Source: Mycolicibacterium septicum DSM 44393 (lineage in GTDB: Bacteria > Actinomycetota > Actinomycetes > Mycobacteriales > Mycobacteriaceae). From it: a stretch of DNA of 61,773 bases. Location of the stretch: the NCBI RefSeq assembly GCF_000455325.1, contig NZ_HG322951.1:820672-882444 (forward strand), written 5' to 3'. This document shows, piece after piece, positions 1 through 8,317 of the stretch (position 1 is its first letter; every line of letters begins with the position of its first letter). The notes under the pieces are model-generated. The model was not told where the DNA came from. It ran no database searches and saw only the letters and a list, made by a program, of their open reading frames with translations. Position numbers and translations under genes: made by a program.

Positions 1-379
<379 letters not shown>

Positions 380-420
380 CTACCAGCGCTGCGCGCCGGT
401 GTCTCTACGTTGCCCGGCGG

Positions 421-1305
421 CTAGCCCTCGAACGGCCGGCGGGGGTGCGCCCAGTGCAGTCGCACGGTCTGCCCCGGCCGGACCTGGCCCAGCTTGTCGA
501 TGTCTTCGTCGGTCACCACGCCGATCACGGGGTAGCCGCCCGTGACCGGATGGTCGGGCCCGAGGATCACCGGAAAACCGTTGGGCGGTATCTGAATTGC
601 CCCGCGAGTCGCGCCCTCGCTGGGCAGTTGACGGTCCGGCCAACGGTAGTCCAGCGGCATGCCGACCAGACGCATCCCGACCCGGTCGCTGTGGGTGGTC
701 ACCAGCCAGTTGGTCCGGATCAGCACGTCGGGGTCGACGAACCAGTCGTCGCGCGGGCCGGGCACCACGTTGAGTTCCAGCACATCCCCGCTGATCGAGG
801 CGACCGGGGCCTGGTCGGTCTCGGGCAGGTCGGCGGTGTGCTCACCGACCGGCAGGATGTCGCCGGGTTGCAGCGGCGCCGGGCCGATCGCCGACATCAC
901 GTCGTAGCTCCGCGAACCCAGGACCGGTTCGACGGCGATGCCGCCGCGTACCGCGAGGTAGCTGCGCAGCCCCGAGTGCGGGGCTCCCAGCGAGATCACC
1001 TCGCCCTCGTGTACGTGGTGAATGCTGTTGGTGCCGAACGGGATTCCATTGACCGCTGGGTCCGTGTCGGCGCCGGTGACCGCGATGGAGACATCCCCGC
1101 CGACCACCCGCGCGGAGAATCCGCCGAACATCACCTCGATGGTGGCGTGCTCGCCCGGGTTGGCCACCAGGCGGTTGGCCAGCGTGTGGGACCGACGGTC
1201 GGCGGCACCCGAGCGGGTGACGCCGAGGTGGGCCATTCCGGGACGGCCGAGATCCTCGACCAGGGCCAGCGGTCCGGTGCGCAGTACTTCCAATGTTGTG
1301 GTCAT
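421..1305 (-). CDS. pxpC: 5-oxoprolinase subunit PxpC (KipA / biotin-dependent carboxyltransferase family)
   Basis: A 294-residue protein of the KipA/PxpC family. PxpA, PxpB and PxpC together hydrolyse 5-oxoproline (pyroglutamate) to glutamate with ATP. The typical opening ([17 protein letters not shown]), the central [11 protein letters not shown] and the ending with [20 protein letters not shown] support the family. It starts 18 bases after pxpB, so both are probably one operon, in the order also found at Rv0263c-Rv0264c. No PxpA (LamB/YcsF) gene is in the window, so the third subunit must be elsewhere or the pair has another role. Start: an ATG at 1305; the sequence on its 5' side is gacgaggagcagaccc, which contains a gaggag ribosome site. 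Confidence 0.88.
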   Translation of the reverse strand: MTTTLEVLRTGPLALVEDLGRPGMAHLGVTRSGAADRRSHTLANRLVANPGEHATIEVMFGGFSARVVGGDVSIAVTGADTDPAVNGIPFGTNSIHHVHEGEVISLGAPHSGLRSYLAVRGGIAVEPVLGSRSYDVMSAIGPAPLQPGDILPVGEHTADLPETDQAPVASISGDVLELNVVPGPRDDWFVDPDVLIRTNWLVTTHSDRVGMRLVGMPLDYRWPDRQLPSEGATRGAIQIPPNGFPVILGPDHPVTGGYPVIGVVTDEDIDKLGQVRPGQTVRLHWAHPRRPFEG

Positions 1306-1323
1306 GGGTCTGCTCCTCGTCGA

Positions 1324-1992
1324 CTAGCCGATGGCCCGGAACTGCACCCACGTGCCTGGGGTGAGCAGTGCCGGTTGGTCCCGATGCACGTCGAACAGCA
1401 CCGCGTCGGTGTGCCCGATCAACTGCCACCCGCCCGGCGACTGCCGTGGGTAGATGCCGCTGAACTCGCCGGCCAGCGCCACCGCGCCGGACGGAACGCT
1501 GGTTCGGGGTTCAGCCCGGCGTGGTACCTGCAGTCGTTCGTCGCCACCGACCAGGTAGGCGAATCCGGGAGCGAAGCCCATGAATCCGACCTGCCACGGG
1601 GTGCCGGTGTGCGCCGCGATCACCTGTGCCGGGGTGAGCCCGGTCAGTGTCGCGACCTCGTGCAGGTCGGCACCGTCGTAGGTCACGTCGATGGTCACGT
1701 CCGCCTGGCCGGCCGGGCGGACAGGTGCAGCTCCGGGTTGTAGCCGCAACTTGCTCACCCGTTGTCGCGTGGGTGCCTGGTAGCGGGGATCGGCCAGCTT
1801 GATCAAGATCGTGCGTGACGCAGGCACGATATCGAGCACACCCAGCAGTTGGGCCGCGGTGAGCGTGGCGGTCCACGCCAAAACATCGGCAGTGCTGTCG
1901 AACTCGAGCAGCAGAGCCTGATCGCCATAGTCGCGGGCGGTGCCTGGGTTCAGGCTCGGTCCCGCGTCCATCACCTCTGATGTCACACTCAT
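1324..1992 (-). CDS. pxpB: 5-oxoprolinase subunit PxpB (KipI family)
   Basis: A 222-residue KipI/PxpB-family protein (allophanate hydrolase subunit 1 fold). The recognisable parts are [11 protein letters not shown] near the N-terminus, the central [21 protein letters not shown], and the conserved end of the fold [20 protein letters not shown] followed by [16 protein letters not shown]. It is the upstream partner of pxpC and the two gene products normally form a complex. The first roughly 18 residues ([18 protein letters not shown]) are not conserved in the family as I know it, and a shorter start is possible. Upstream sequence is a short gap to the YhhQ-type transporter gene, which is on the same strand. 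Confidence 0.87.
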   Translation of the reverse strand: MSVTSEVMDAGPSLNPGTARDYGDQALLLEFDSTADVLAWTATLTAAQLLGVLDIVPASRTILIKLADPRYQAPTRQRVSKLRLQPGAAPVRPAGQADVTIDVTYDGADLHEVATLTGLTPAQVIAAHTGTPWQVGFMGFAPGFAYLVGGDERLQVPRRAEPRTSVPSGAVALAGEFSGIYPRQSPGGWQLIGHTDAVLFDVHRDQPALLTPGTWVQFRAIG

Positions 1993-2066
1993 GACCTGAA
2001 GCTACCCGTCGGTAGCTAAGAAAGCTCCGGCTCTATGAACCTTGCCAGAGGTGCCTTATCGAAGCC

Positions 2067-2771
2067 TCAAACGGCGGCCTGATATGTGGGCTCGCGGCGC
2101 TTGATGGTGGCGATCACGCGGTAGGTGATCGGCAGCATGACCACCTCGACCGCGGTCTTGTAGACCCAGCCCAGCGCCGTGTAGGTGACGAAGTCGCCGA
2201 AGGTGCTGATTCCGATCGCACTGGCCGCGATGCCGCAGAAGACCAGGGTGTCGCCGAGTTGGCCGGCGAACGTGGATCCGACCAGGCGGGCCCACAGGTG
2301 CTTCTCCTTGGTCCGTTCCTTGATGGCGACCACGACCCAGGCGTTGATGGTCTGCCCGACGATGAACCCGGCCAGGCCTGCCACGATCAACTGGGTGTAG
2401 GCGTGGACGATGTTCTCGAAGTGTTCCTGATTGGTGTAGAAGTCCGCTGCGGGAAGATAGATGGTGATCCAGAATGCCAATGCGGCAAGAGCATTCATGG
2501 AGAACCCGAGGAAGATCGCGCGGCGCGCGGCCTTGAACCCGTACACCTCGGAGAGCACGTCGCCGATAACGTAGGTCAACGGGAATACGATGAAACCGCC
2601 GTCGGTGATGATCGACCAGTTGCCGATGACCGGCCCGAAGGCGACGCCTTTCGTGGCGGTCACGTTGGAGATGATCACCAGGGCCGTGAAGACCGCGACG
2701 AGCACCGGATAGTAGGCCGAGCCGACGATGGCGGTACCGCGGTGCTCGGAGTGTTCCTGGGTGCTTGTCAC
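2067..2771 (-). CDS. Queuosine precursor transporter (YhhQ/QPTR family)
   Basis: A 234-residue integral membrane protein with about six hydrophobic segments. The segments GGFIVFPLTYVIGDVLSEVYG and VGQTINAWVVVAIKERT followed by FAGQLGDTLVFCGIA are hallmarks of the VUT/YhhQ family, which imports queuosine precursors such as preQ0 or preQ1 for tRNA modification. It lies 12 bases after the FecB-like gene on the same strand, so it may be co-transcribed with it, although no functional link is evident. No preQ1 riboswitch is possible in such a short gap. Family call is strong; the actual substrate is inferred from the family. Confidence 0.85.
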   Translation of the reverse strand: MTSTQEHSEHRGTAIVGSAYYPVLVAVFTALVIISNVTATKGVAFGPVIGNWSIITDGGFIVFPLTYVIGDVLSEVYGFKAARRAIFLGFSMNALAALAFWITIYLPAADFYTNQEHFENIVHAYTQLIVAGLAGFIVGQTINAWVVVAIKERTKEKHLWARLVGSTFAGQLGDTLVFCGIAASAIGISTFGDFVTYTALGWVYKTAVEVVMLPITYRVIATIKRREPTYQAAV

Positions 2772-2783
2772 CCGGTCATCTTG

Positions 2784-3734
2784 TCAGGTCAGTGCCTGGT
2801 TGAGCAGGGGCGGCAGTTGATCGGCCACCACGGGGTAGGACAGCGGTGAGGCGAACGCGATGGCGCCGGCCAGGTCTTTTGGCGTGAAAATGTGCCGCTT
2901 GCGCGTGGTCGCCCTGAGTTCGGCGATGGTCGGGTCGGCCAGGAGGGCGTCGCGCTCCTGATCGCTCTCGGTGGTCCAGATCAGCACGTCGGCGGCGTCG
3001 AGCACCGAGGCGAAGTCCGAGCGCGGGATCAGTTCGGGTGTCGGGGGCACGACGAAGCCCATCTGGGTGAGAAATTCGGTGCGCCACCCCGTCTGGGTCT
3101 GCACACCGTCGCGGAACAAGGTGCCGGCGAGCAGCATGGCCTTCTTGCCGGCGAACCCCGGGTTGTTGGTGGCCACCGCCTTGAACCTGTCGTCCACGCC
3201 GGCGACCAGGGCTGTCATCGCATCGTTCTGGAACAGCGCCTGGCCGATGAGGGTGGCCTGGTCGCGCCACGGTTCGAAGAACGCGTCGGGTCCCGACTGC
3301 GCGATGGTCGGGGCGATCTCGGAGAGTTTGGCGTAGGTGTCGGCGTCGAGCCCGGCGTTGGTGGCCACGATCAGGTCCGGTTTGAGCGCTGCGATCTCGT
3401 CGACCTGGATGCCGTCGTTCAGGCCGAGCACGGTGGGCTGGGCGCCCCCGAGTTTCGGCTGCGCCCAGGGCCACACCGCGTACGGCTCGCCCCCGAACCA
3501 TTCGGTCGTCGCGACCGGGACCACACCGAGGGCCAGCAGGTCGTCCTGCTCGGTGAATCCCGCGCTGACCACCCGTTGCGGTGGTCCCGGGATGTTGGTG
3601 TCCCCGAAGAGGTGGCGGACGGTCACCGAACCGTCCTTCTTCACCTCGCCGGGCTTTTGCGTGCTACATGCGGCGACGAGGGTCATCGCGGCGGTGACCG
3701 CGAAAAACCCTCGCCGTGACCAGGTTGTCGGCAC
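2784..3734 (-). CDS. Iron-siderophore ABC transporter substrate-binding lipoprotein (FecB2/Rv0265c-like)
   Basis: A 316-residue periplasmic binding protein of the FecB/FepB type. The N-terminus is a lipoprotein signal with an RR pair (SRRGFFAVTAAMTLVAAC), the lipidated cysteine being the last residue of that string, so it is anchored outside the membrane. The body has the helical-backbone binding fold: RVVSAGFTEQDDLLALGVVPV, IAALKPDLIVATNAG and a final helix LSYPVVADQLPPLLNQAL. The position two genes from pxpB resembles Rv0265c, a proposed iron-carboxymycobactin binding lipoprotein. No permease or ATPase gene is adjacent, so it must use components encoded elsewhere. The gene is followed at 12 bases by the YhhQ gene. 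Confidence 0.88.
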   Translation of the reverse strand: MPTTWSRRGFFAVTAAMTLVAACSTQKPGEVKKDGSVTVRHLFGDTNIPGPPQRVVSAGFTEQDDLLALGVVPVATTEWFGGEPYAVWPWAQPKLGGAQPTVLGLNDGIQVDEIAALKPDLIVATNAGLDADTYAKLSEIAPTIAQSGPDAFFEPWRDQATLIGQALFQNDAMTALVAGVDDRFKAVATNNPGFAGKKAMLLAGTLFRDGVQTQTGWRTEFLTQMGFVVPPTPELIPRSDFASVLDAADVLIWTTESDQERDALLADPTIAELRATTRKRHIFTPKDLAGAIAFASPLSYPVVADQLPPLLNQALT

Positions 3735-3750
3735 TTAGCCAGGGTAACGG

Positions 3751-4884
3751 CTACCCCGTGCCGAAGCTGCCGAACAAACCGCCGAACAGGAGGGAGGCCA
3801 ATCCGAGCGCCACCACGATGTTGACCACGGTGGCCGCGGCGAACAATACGACGGGCCGCCAGCCTGCCTCCTTGAGGCCGCGGAGTGAGAATTCCAGTCC
3901 GATCGCCACGAAGGCGAAGATCAGGAACCAGGTCCGCAGGTCGTTGACCGTTGCGATCGCCGTTTTGCCGTCGGACACGAACTGCAGGTACAGCGTGCCG
4001 ATGACCGAGGCGGCGAGGAAGCCGAGCACGAATTTGGGGAAGCGGTCCCAGAATTCGCGCAGCGACGGGCGGGCCACCGCCGGGTCGGGGGTGTCGGACT
4101 GGCGCTCGACCTTCAGGGCGAAGTAGGCGGTGAGGGCGATGGCGACGATGCCGATCAGCGCGTTCTGGGTGGTCTTGACGATCGTGGCGATCTGCAGGGC
4201 CTGCTCACCTGCGATCGTGCCGGCCGCGGCCACGGCCGCTGTGGTGTCGATGTTGCCGCCGATCCAGGCTCCGGCCACCGCGTCGGACAGTCCGAACACG
4301 TCGGCCAGCCAGGGCAGCAGGAAGATCGAGGGGAGCGCGAACACGATGACGAGCGACGCGGCGTAGGCCAGTTGCTCTTTTCGGGCCTGTACCGCGCCGG
4401 CGGCCGCGATGGCCGCGCTCACCCCGCAGATGGAGACCGCCGAGGCGAGCAGCGCTCGCAGTTTGTCGTCGAGACCGAGTCGTCCGCCCAGCCACCAGGT
4501 GAACCCGAAGACGATCGAAATCAGTAGCAGGGCTTGGACGATCGCCGGTCCCGCAGCGGTGGCGAGCACCTTGAGATTGATCGATGCTCCCAGCAGGACC
4601 AGGCCGGTCTTGATGAAGAACTCGGTGCGAAAGCCCTGGGACAGGACGTCGCGGAGCGCGAACTTGGCCAGGAGTGCGTTGCCGATCAACCCGAGAGCGA
4701 TTGCATAGACCGGGAATTCGACCGATTTGGCGATCTTGGCCAGAGGAGTTCCGGCGGCCCAGTGGGGAACCTGGGTCTCCAGGAAGCGGGTGGCCGCACC
4801 GAGCGCGATGACCACCAGCACGCCGGCGACGGCGTAGCCGATCTTCGGTGAACGCTGTTGTGAGCGTTCCTCGGTGCTGGTCAT
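3751..4884 (-). CDS. YeiH-family (UPF0324) putative sulfate exporter
   Basis: A 377-residue membrane protein with about ten hydrophobic helices. Conserved family blocks are visible: FFIKTGLVLLGASINLK, the helix-breaking motif VSICGVSAAIAAAGAVQARKE and GAWIGGNIDTTAAVAAAGTI. These are typical for the YeiH/UPF0324 family, for which sulfate or sulfonate export has been proposed but not generally proven. The ATG start at 4884 overlaps the stop of a 29-codon membrane peptide gene by ATGA, which implies translational coupling. The stop lies 16 bases from the FecB2 gene start, so the genes 4970 to 2067 may be one transcript. Confidence 0.87.
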   Translation of the reverse strand: MTSTEERSQQRSPKIGYAVAGVLVVIALGAATRFLETQVPHWAAGTPLAKIAKSVEFPVYAIALGLIGNALLAKFALRDVLSQGFRTEFFIKTGLVLLGASINLKVLATAAGPAIVQALLLISIVFGFTWWLGGRLGLDDKLRALLASAVSICGVSAAIAAAGAVQARKEQLAYAASLVIVFALPSIFLLPWLADVFGLSDAVAGAWIGGNIDTTAAVAAAGTIAGEQALQIATIVKTTQNALIGIVAIALTAYFALKVERQSDTPDPAVARPSLREFWDRFPKFVLGFLAASVIGTLYLQFVSDGKTAIATVNDLRTWFLIFAFVAIGLEFSLRGLKEAGWRPVVLFAAATVVNIVVALGLASLLFGGLFGSFGTG

Positions 4885-4970
4885 GGGATCACGCTGCCGG
4901 GGATGGCGCCGACGAGCACGAGGGTCAGTAGGGTGAGGCCGACGATCACGGCCAGCCAGTCTTCGTTCAC
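4881..4970 (-). CDS. 29-residue single-helix membrane peptide coupled to YeiH
   Basis: Too short for ordinary gene finders but convincing. Reading from a GTG at 4970 the product is VNEDWLAVIVGLTLLTLVLV followed by GAIPGSVIP, a short N-terminal polar part and one hydrophobic helix. Its TGA stop overlaps the YeiH ATG as ATGA. I recall similar tiny one-helix proteins upstream of YeiH in other actinobacteria, which supports it being real and possibly an accessory subunit. No strong ribosome site is seen before the GTG, so it may be translated from a leaderless message. Confidence 0.7.
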   Translation of the reverse strand: MNEDWLAVIVGLTLLTLVLVGAIPGSVIP

Positions 4971-5150
4971 GCGCGTCAGGCTAGGGAGCTTGATGTCCGG
5001 CGGACATCCTTGCGATCTGGGCGAATACAACCGGTTACGAATGCCGTGGCGGCCCTGCGTTACTGCCGGCGACCGGATATTGTCGATACCGGGTATTTGG
5101 GCGTCCCCGGGTCTTATTCTCGGCCCACGGGGACCTACTGAGGAGTGGTC

Positions 5151-5450
5151 ATGCGGAGCACGTGGCGTCCAGTGTTACTCGCCCTTACCGGTTTGACTGT
5201 ACCGATCGCCATTGCCGCCGCACCGCCCGCCGCCGCGGAGTGTGTCGACGCCGGCGGTTCCACGGTGTGTGCGCAGGGCAGCGTGCGCGGTGGGGGACCG
5301 ACACCCCCGAAGGCAGGCCCCTACTACCCGTATTACTGCGCCAACGACTGGTACTGCGCCGGCGGGGGCTTGGAAATCAACATCGACCCCCGCCCGCCCG
5401 ACAACGGTGGTGGCGGTGGTGGCGGCGGCTGGCGGCCGGGGCGTCCGTGA
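5151..5450 (+). CDS. Small secreted Gly/Pro-rich mycobacterial protein
   Basis: A 99-residue protein with a clear Sec signal peptide (MRSTWRPVLLALTGLTVPIA, then an alanine-rich AAA-P-AAAE cleavage region). The mature part has four cysteines in pairs (ECVDAGGSTVCAQG and YYCANDWYCAGGG), aromatic YYPYY, and a glycine-rich tail ending GGWRPGRP. No enzymatic motif. The ATG at 5151 has a good ribosome site (gaggag seven bases upstream). It is the first gene of a small cluster with the hemophore-like gene 38 bases downstream. Function unknown; the disulfide-like cysteine pattern suggests an extracytoplasmic structural or binding role. Confidence 0.75.
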   Translation: MRSTWRPVLLALTGLTVPIAIAAAPPAAAECVDAGGSTVCAQGSVRGGGPTPPKAGPYYPYYCANDWYCAGGGLEINIDPRPPDNGGGGGGGGWRPGRP

Positions 5451-5488
5451 GCCTTAGCCCAGTTATCCGAGTCGATTTAGGAGCCACC

Positions 5489-5803
5489 ATGTTCACCCGT
5501 GTGATCGCAACCGGCGCAATCAGCCTGTCGCTCTTGGCCGTTGGCGCGCCTGTCGCTGCCGCGGACGAGCCGAACTGCACGGCTGCCGACCTGGCCGGTG
5601 TGATGGCCGGGGTCCGCGCGGCCACCTCGGCCTACCTGTTCACCCATCCTGACGTCAATGACTTCTTCACCAGCCTCAAGGGGCAGTCGACCGACCAGAT
5701 GGAAGATTCGGTGCAGGTATACCTCGAGGACAAGCCGCAGATCCGGGCCGAACTGCAAGGCCTCCGGCAACCGGCGACTGATTTCCGCAACCGCTGCGGG
5801 TAG
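5489..5803 (+). CDS. Secreted hemophore-like heme-binding protein
   Basis: A 104-residue exported protein: signal peptide MFTRVIATGAISLSLLAVGA followed by PVAAADEPNC. The mature part is a small helical domain with one cysteine near each end (PNCTAADLAGVMAGV and FRNRCG), plus helices with FTHPDVNDFFTSLKG. This layout matches the mycobacterial family of small hemophore-like proteins typified by Rv0203, which bind heme outside the cell. Ribosome site taggag seven bases before the ATG. Located directly after the secreted cysteine-containing gene and likely co-transcribed. Heme binding itself is inferred from family resemblance. Confidence 0.72.
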   Translation: MFTRVIATGAISLSLLAVGAPVAAADEPNCTAADLAGVMAGVRAATSAYLFTHPDVNDFFTSLKGQSTDQMEDSVQVYLEDKPQIRAELQGLRQPATDFRNRCG

Positions 5804-5827
5804 CGGCGATTCACAGCGTGGGCTGGG

Positions 5828-6430
5828 TCAGGCCCGGACCAGCCCACGGAGCAGCACCGCCAGTCCGTACTCGAACGCGTCGTCGGCGCGCGCCGGCCTG
5901 GGCGCGCCCGTGGCCAGCGCGGCGGTCAACTCCGGACCGACCGGGTCCCCGGACTCCCACGGTTTGTCGGGGGCGGTGAGGTCGAGGGCCGACCCCAGCA
6001 CGTAGTTGTCGACAAGGGTGATGGTCCGCAGCGTGTCGGTTGGGCTGAACCCGGCGCGGGTCAGGGTGACGGCCAGTGCGTTGTACATCGTGAGCGCCTG
6101 GCTGCTGTTGACGGCATGGGCGGTGAGTAGCGGGATCAGTCGCGGGTAGCGGGCGAAGCTGTTGCGGTACGAGCGCATGATGTCGGCCAGGATGTCGGCC
6201 CACGGCCGGTCGGCGTCGATGTCGGGTAGCTCGACTTCCGACATCGCGCGTTCGCGGAGCAGTTCGACGATCTGCTCGCGTCCGGACACGTGGTTGTAGA
6301 GCGATGACGGGCTGACCTTGAGCCTGCGGGCCAGTTCGGGGATGGTGAATCCCCCCGTCGTGTTGACGAGATCCATTGCTGCACTGGCGATCCGGTCCAT
6401 TGACAGGATCGGTATCGATGGACGCCCCAT
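5828..6430 (-). CDS. TetR-family transcriptional regulator
   Basis: A 200-residue TetR/AcrR-type repressor. The N-terminal helix-turn-helix is at about residues 12-56 (ASAAMDLVNTTGGFTIPELA then RRLKVSPSSLYNHVSGREQI). The remainder is a helical TetR_C-type ligand domain. I set the start at the ATG at 6430, preceded by gggggaac as ribosome site, rather than a longer upstream reading. It is divergent from the amidohydrolase and amino-acid permease genes, with an inverted repeat in between, so it probably represses itself and those genes. The inducer is unknown. Confidence 0.85.
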   Translation of the reverse strand: MGRPSIPILSMDRIASAAMDLVNTTGGFTIPELARRLKVSPSSLYNHVSGREQIVELLRERAMSEVELPDIDADRPWADILADIMRSYRNSFARYPRLIPLLTAHAVNSSQALTMYNALAVTLTRAGFSPTDTLRTITLVDNYVLGSALDLTAPDKPWESGDPVGPELTAALATGAPRPARADDAFEYGLAVLLRGLVRA

Positions 6431-6492
6431 GATCTGTTCCCCCTGATTTCGTCCCACCGCTTTACAAAGGGTGGTCTGGGTCACACAATAAA

Positions 6493-6505
6493 CGAATTCC
6501 ATTCG
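6493..6505. promoter_or_regulatory. Small inverted repeat, candidate TetR operator
   Basis: In the divergent region between the TetR gene and the amidohydrolase gene the sequence CGAATTCCATTCG forms a perfect 5-bp-arm inverted repeat around three bases, within an A/T-flanked stretch. Its position, just upstream of the regulator start, fits an autoregulatory site. It is short and may be coincidental. Confidence 0.35.
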
Positions 6506-6518
6506 CTTTAGGAGTGAC

Positions 6519-6668
6519 ATGACCACGCTCATTGCGGCCGCCCGCGCACCGCTGTCGTGCGGTGCTGCCTCGCGGCGGTCGCCGTGTGGGTGGGGTCGGT
6601 GTGGCTCTGACCTGGATGAACCCACCAACGTGCTCCGCGGGACCGCGGTGTTTCTGCCCGAGAACTAG
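6519..6668 (+). CDS. Possible 49-codon leader ORF before the amidohydrolase
   Basis: An ATG at 6519 with a good ribosome site (aggagtgac) opens a 49-codon frame ending in TAG at 6668, ten bases before the amidohydrolase start. The product begins MTTLIAAARAPLSCGAASRR and contains three cysteines but no family I recognise. It could be a short translated leader that helps translation of the next gene, or a chance frame in GC-rich DNA. I give it low weight because the amino acid content is arginine/glycine/alanine-rich, as random frames here are. Confidence 0.28.
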   Translation: MTTLIAAARAPLSCGAASRRSPCGWGRCGSDLDEPTNVLRGTAVFLPEN

Positions 6669-6677
6669 GACCAATTT

Positions 6678-8306
6678 GTGACGTCATTTTCCGTGCCGGA
6701 CAAGACTGCGACCCTCTTCCACGGCGGTGCGATCTGGACGCCCACCACGACGACCGATGCGCTGCTCGTCGCCGACGGGGTGGTGCAGGCTGTGGGTGAC
6801 GACGCGTTGGCGTCGGCGGCCGATCGAAAGGTCGACCTGGAGGGCGGCTTCCTGATGCCGTCGTTCGGTGACGGCCATGCACATCCGCTGTTCGGCGGTT
6901 TGGAGTCGGCGGGCCCCGCGGTGCGGCCCTGCCAGTCGATCGACGAAATTGTATCGGCGGTAAAGGAGTTCGCCGACGCGAACCCCGATCAGGAGTGGAT
7001 CGTCGGCGCGTCGTACGACGGCAGCCTTGCCCCCGGTGGATTGTTCGACGCGCGATGGCTCGACGCGGCGGTCCCGGACCGCCCCGTGGTGTTGCGCGCC
7101 TGGGATTACCACACCTTCTGGGTCAATTCGGTTGCGCTGCAGCGCGCCGGCATCACCGCGGACAGCCCCGAGCCGGTGCTCGGTGAGATTCCGCGCCGTG
7201 AGGACGGCTCCCCGCTGGGCACGTTGCGTGAATGGGGCGCCACCGACCTGATCACCGCGGTCATGCCGGCCCTCGACGAGACCGTCCGGGTCGCGGCGCT
7301 GGGCACGGCCGCCGACTACTACCTGGCGCGCGGCGTGACGTGGGTTCAGGACGCCTGGGTCGAGCCGGCGGAGCTGGACACCTATCTCGCGGCCGTTCGG
7401 CAGGGCACCCTGCGGATGCGGTTCAATCTGGCCTTCTACGCCGACCCGCGCCACTTCGACGCCCAGGTCACGCAATACGCCGCGGCCAGGGACCGGGTTC
7501 AGGCCGCGGGTTCACCGCTGCTGACCGCGCAGACGGTGAAGTTCTTCGCCGACGGCGTGGTGGAGAACGAGACCGGTGCGCTGCTGGAGCCGTACTGCTC
7601 GGGCCTGCACTCGCACGGTATGCAGTTGTGGGAGGGCAACGCTCTGGCCGAGGCGGCCAAGAAGGTCGACGATCTGGGTCTGCAGATCCACATCCACGCG
7701 ATCGGCGATGCCGCGGTGCGCCAGGCCCTCGATGCCATCGAATACGTTGCGCAGCACAATGGTCCGCGGGACCGGCGACCCGTGATCGCGCACGCCCAAT
7801 TGGTGGACGACGCCGATCTGGGTCGGTTCGCCGAGCTCGGTGTCATCCCGAACATGCAGCCGCTGTGGGCGCAGATGGATGCGCTGATGACAGTGCTCAC
7901 GATTCCCCGGCTCGGTGCCGAACGGGCGGATCGGCAGTACCGGATGCGCACGCTGGAGAGTTCGGGTGCGGCGCTGGCGTTCGGATCGGATTGGCCGGTG
8001 TCCTCGGGTGCGCCGCTGGACGGTATCGCTGTCGCGGTGTCGCGGTGTACATCCGAGGGCGAGCCGGCGGGCGGCTGGACCCCGGAAGAGGTCCTTCCGA
8101 TCGAGCACGCGCTGACGTCCTACACCACTGCCGTGGCGTATCAGGCTTTCGCGGAAGAGAATTGGGGCCGCATCGTTCCCGGCGCGAGTGCTGATCTGGT
8201 GTGGTTGGACCGCGATCCCCGGTACCTCCCACCGTCGGAGCTTCCGGCGCTGAAGGTGCGCGCCACCTATCTGCAGGGCACGCAGATCTATTCGGCCGCG
8301 GAATGA
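6678..8306 (+). CDS. YtcJ-type metal-dependent amidohydrolase
   Basis: A 542-residue amidohydrolase of the YtcJ/AepA-like family. The metal-binding motif GHAHP follows the LMPSFGD strand; later come TVKFFADGVVENETGALLEP, IHIHAIGDAAVRQALDAIE and the active-site block FGSDWPVSSGAPLDGIAVAV. Such enzymes hydrolyse amide, carbamate or cyclic amide bonds with one or two zinc ions. Start is GTG at 6678, with ctagga as a weak ribosome site. Eleven bases downstream an amino-acid permease follows on the same strand, so the pair likely imports and hydrolyses an N-acyl or carbamoyl amino compound, controlled by the divergent TetR. The natural substrate cannot be told from sequence. Confidence 0.85.
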   Translation: MTSFSVPDKTATLFHGGAIWTPTTTTDALLVADGVVQAVGDDALASAADRKVDLEGGFLMPSFGDGHAHPLFGGLESAGPAVRPCQSIDEIVSAVKEFADANPDQEWIVGASYDGSLAPGGLFDARWLDAAVPDRPVVLRAWDYHTFWVNSVALQRAGITADSPEPVLGEIPRREDGSPLGTLREWGATDLITAVMPALDETVRVAALGTAADYYLARGVTWVQDAWVEPAELDTYLAAVRQGTLRMRFNLAFYADPRHFDAQVTQYAAARDRVQAAGSPLLTAQTVKFFADGVVENETGALLEPYCSGLHSHGMQLWEGNALAEAAKKVDDLGLQIHIHAIGDAAVRQALDAIEYVAQHNGPRDRRPVIAHAQLVDDADLGRFAELGVIPNMQPLWAQMDALMTVLTIPRLGAERADRQYRMRTLESSGAALAFGSDWPVSSGAPLDGIAVAVSRCTSEGEPAGGWTPEEVLPIEHALTSYTTAVAYQAFAEENWGRIVPGASADLVWLDRDPRYLPPSELPALKVRATYLQGTQIYSAAE

Positions 8307-8317
8307 GAGGAACTGGC

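Noticed and set aside
2771..2784. preQ1 riboswitch before the queuosine-precursor transporter
   Set aside because: Only 12 bases separate the genes; no room for an aptamer.
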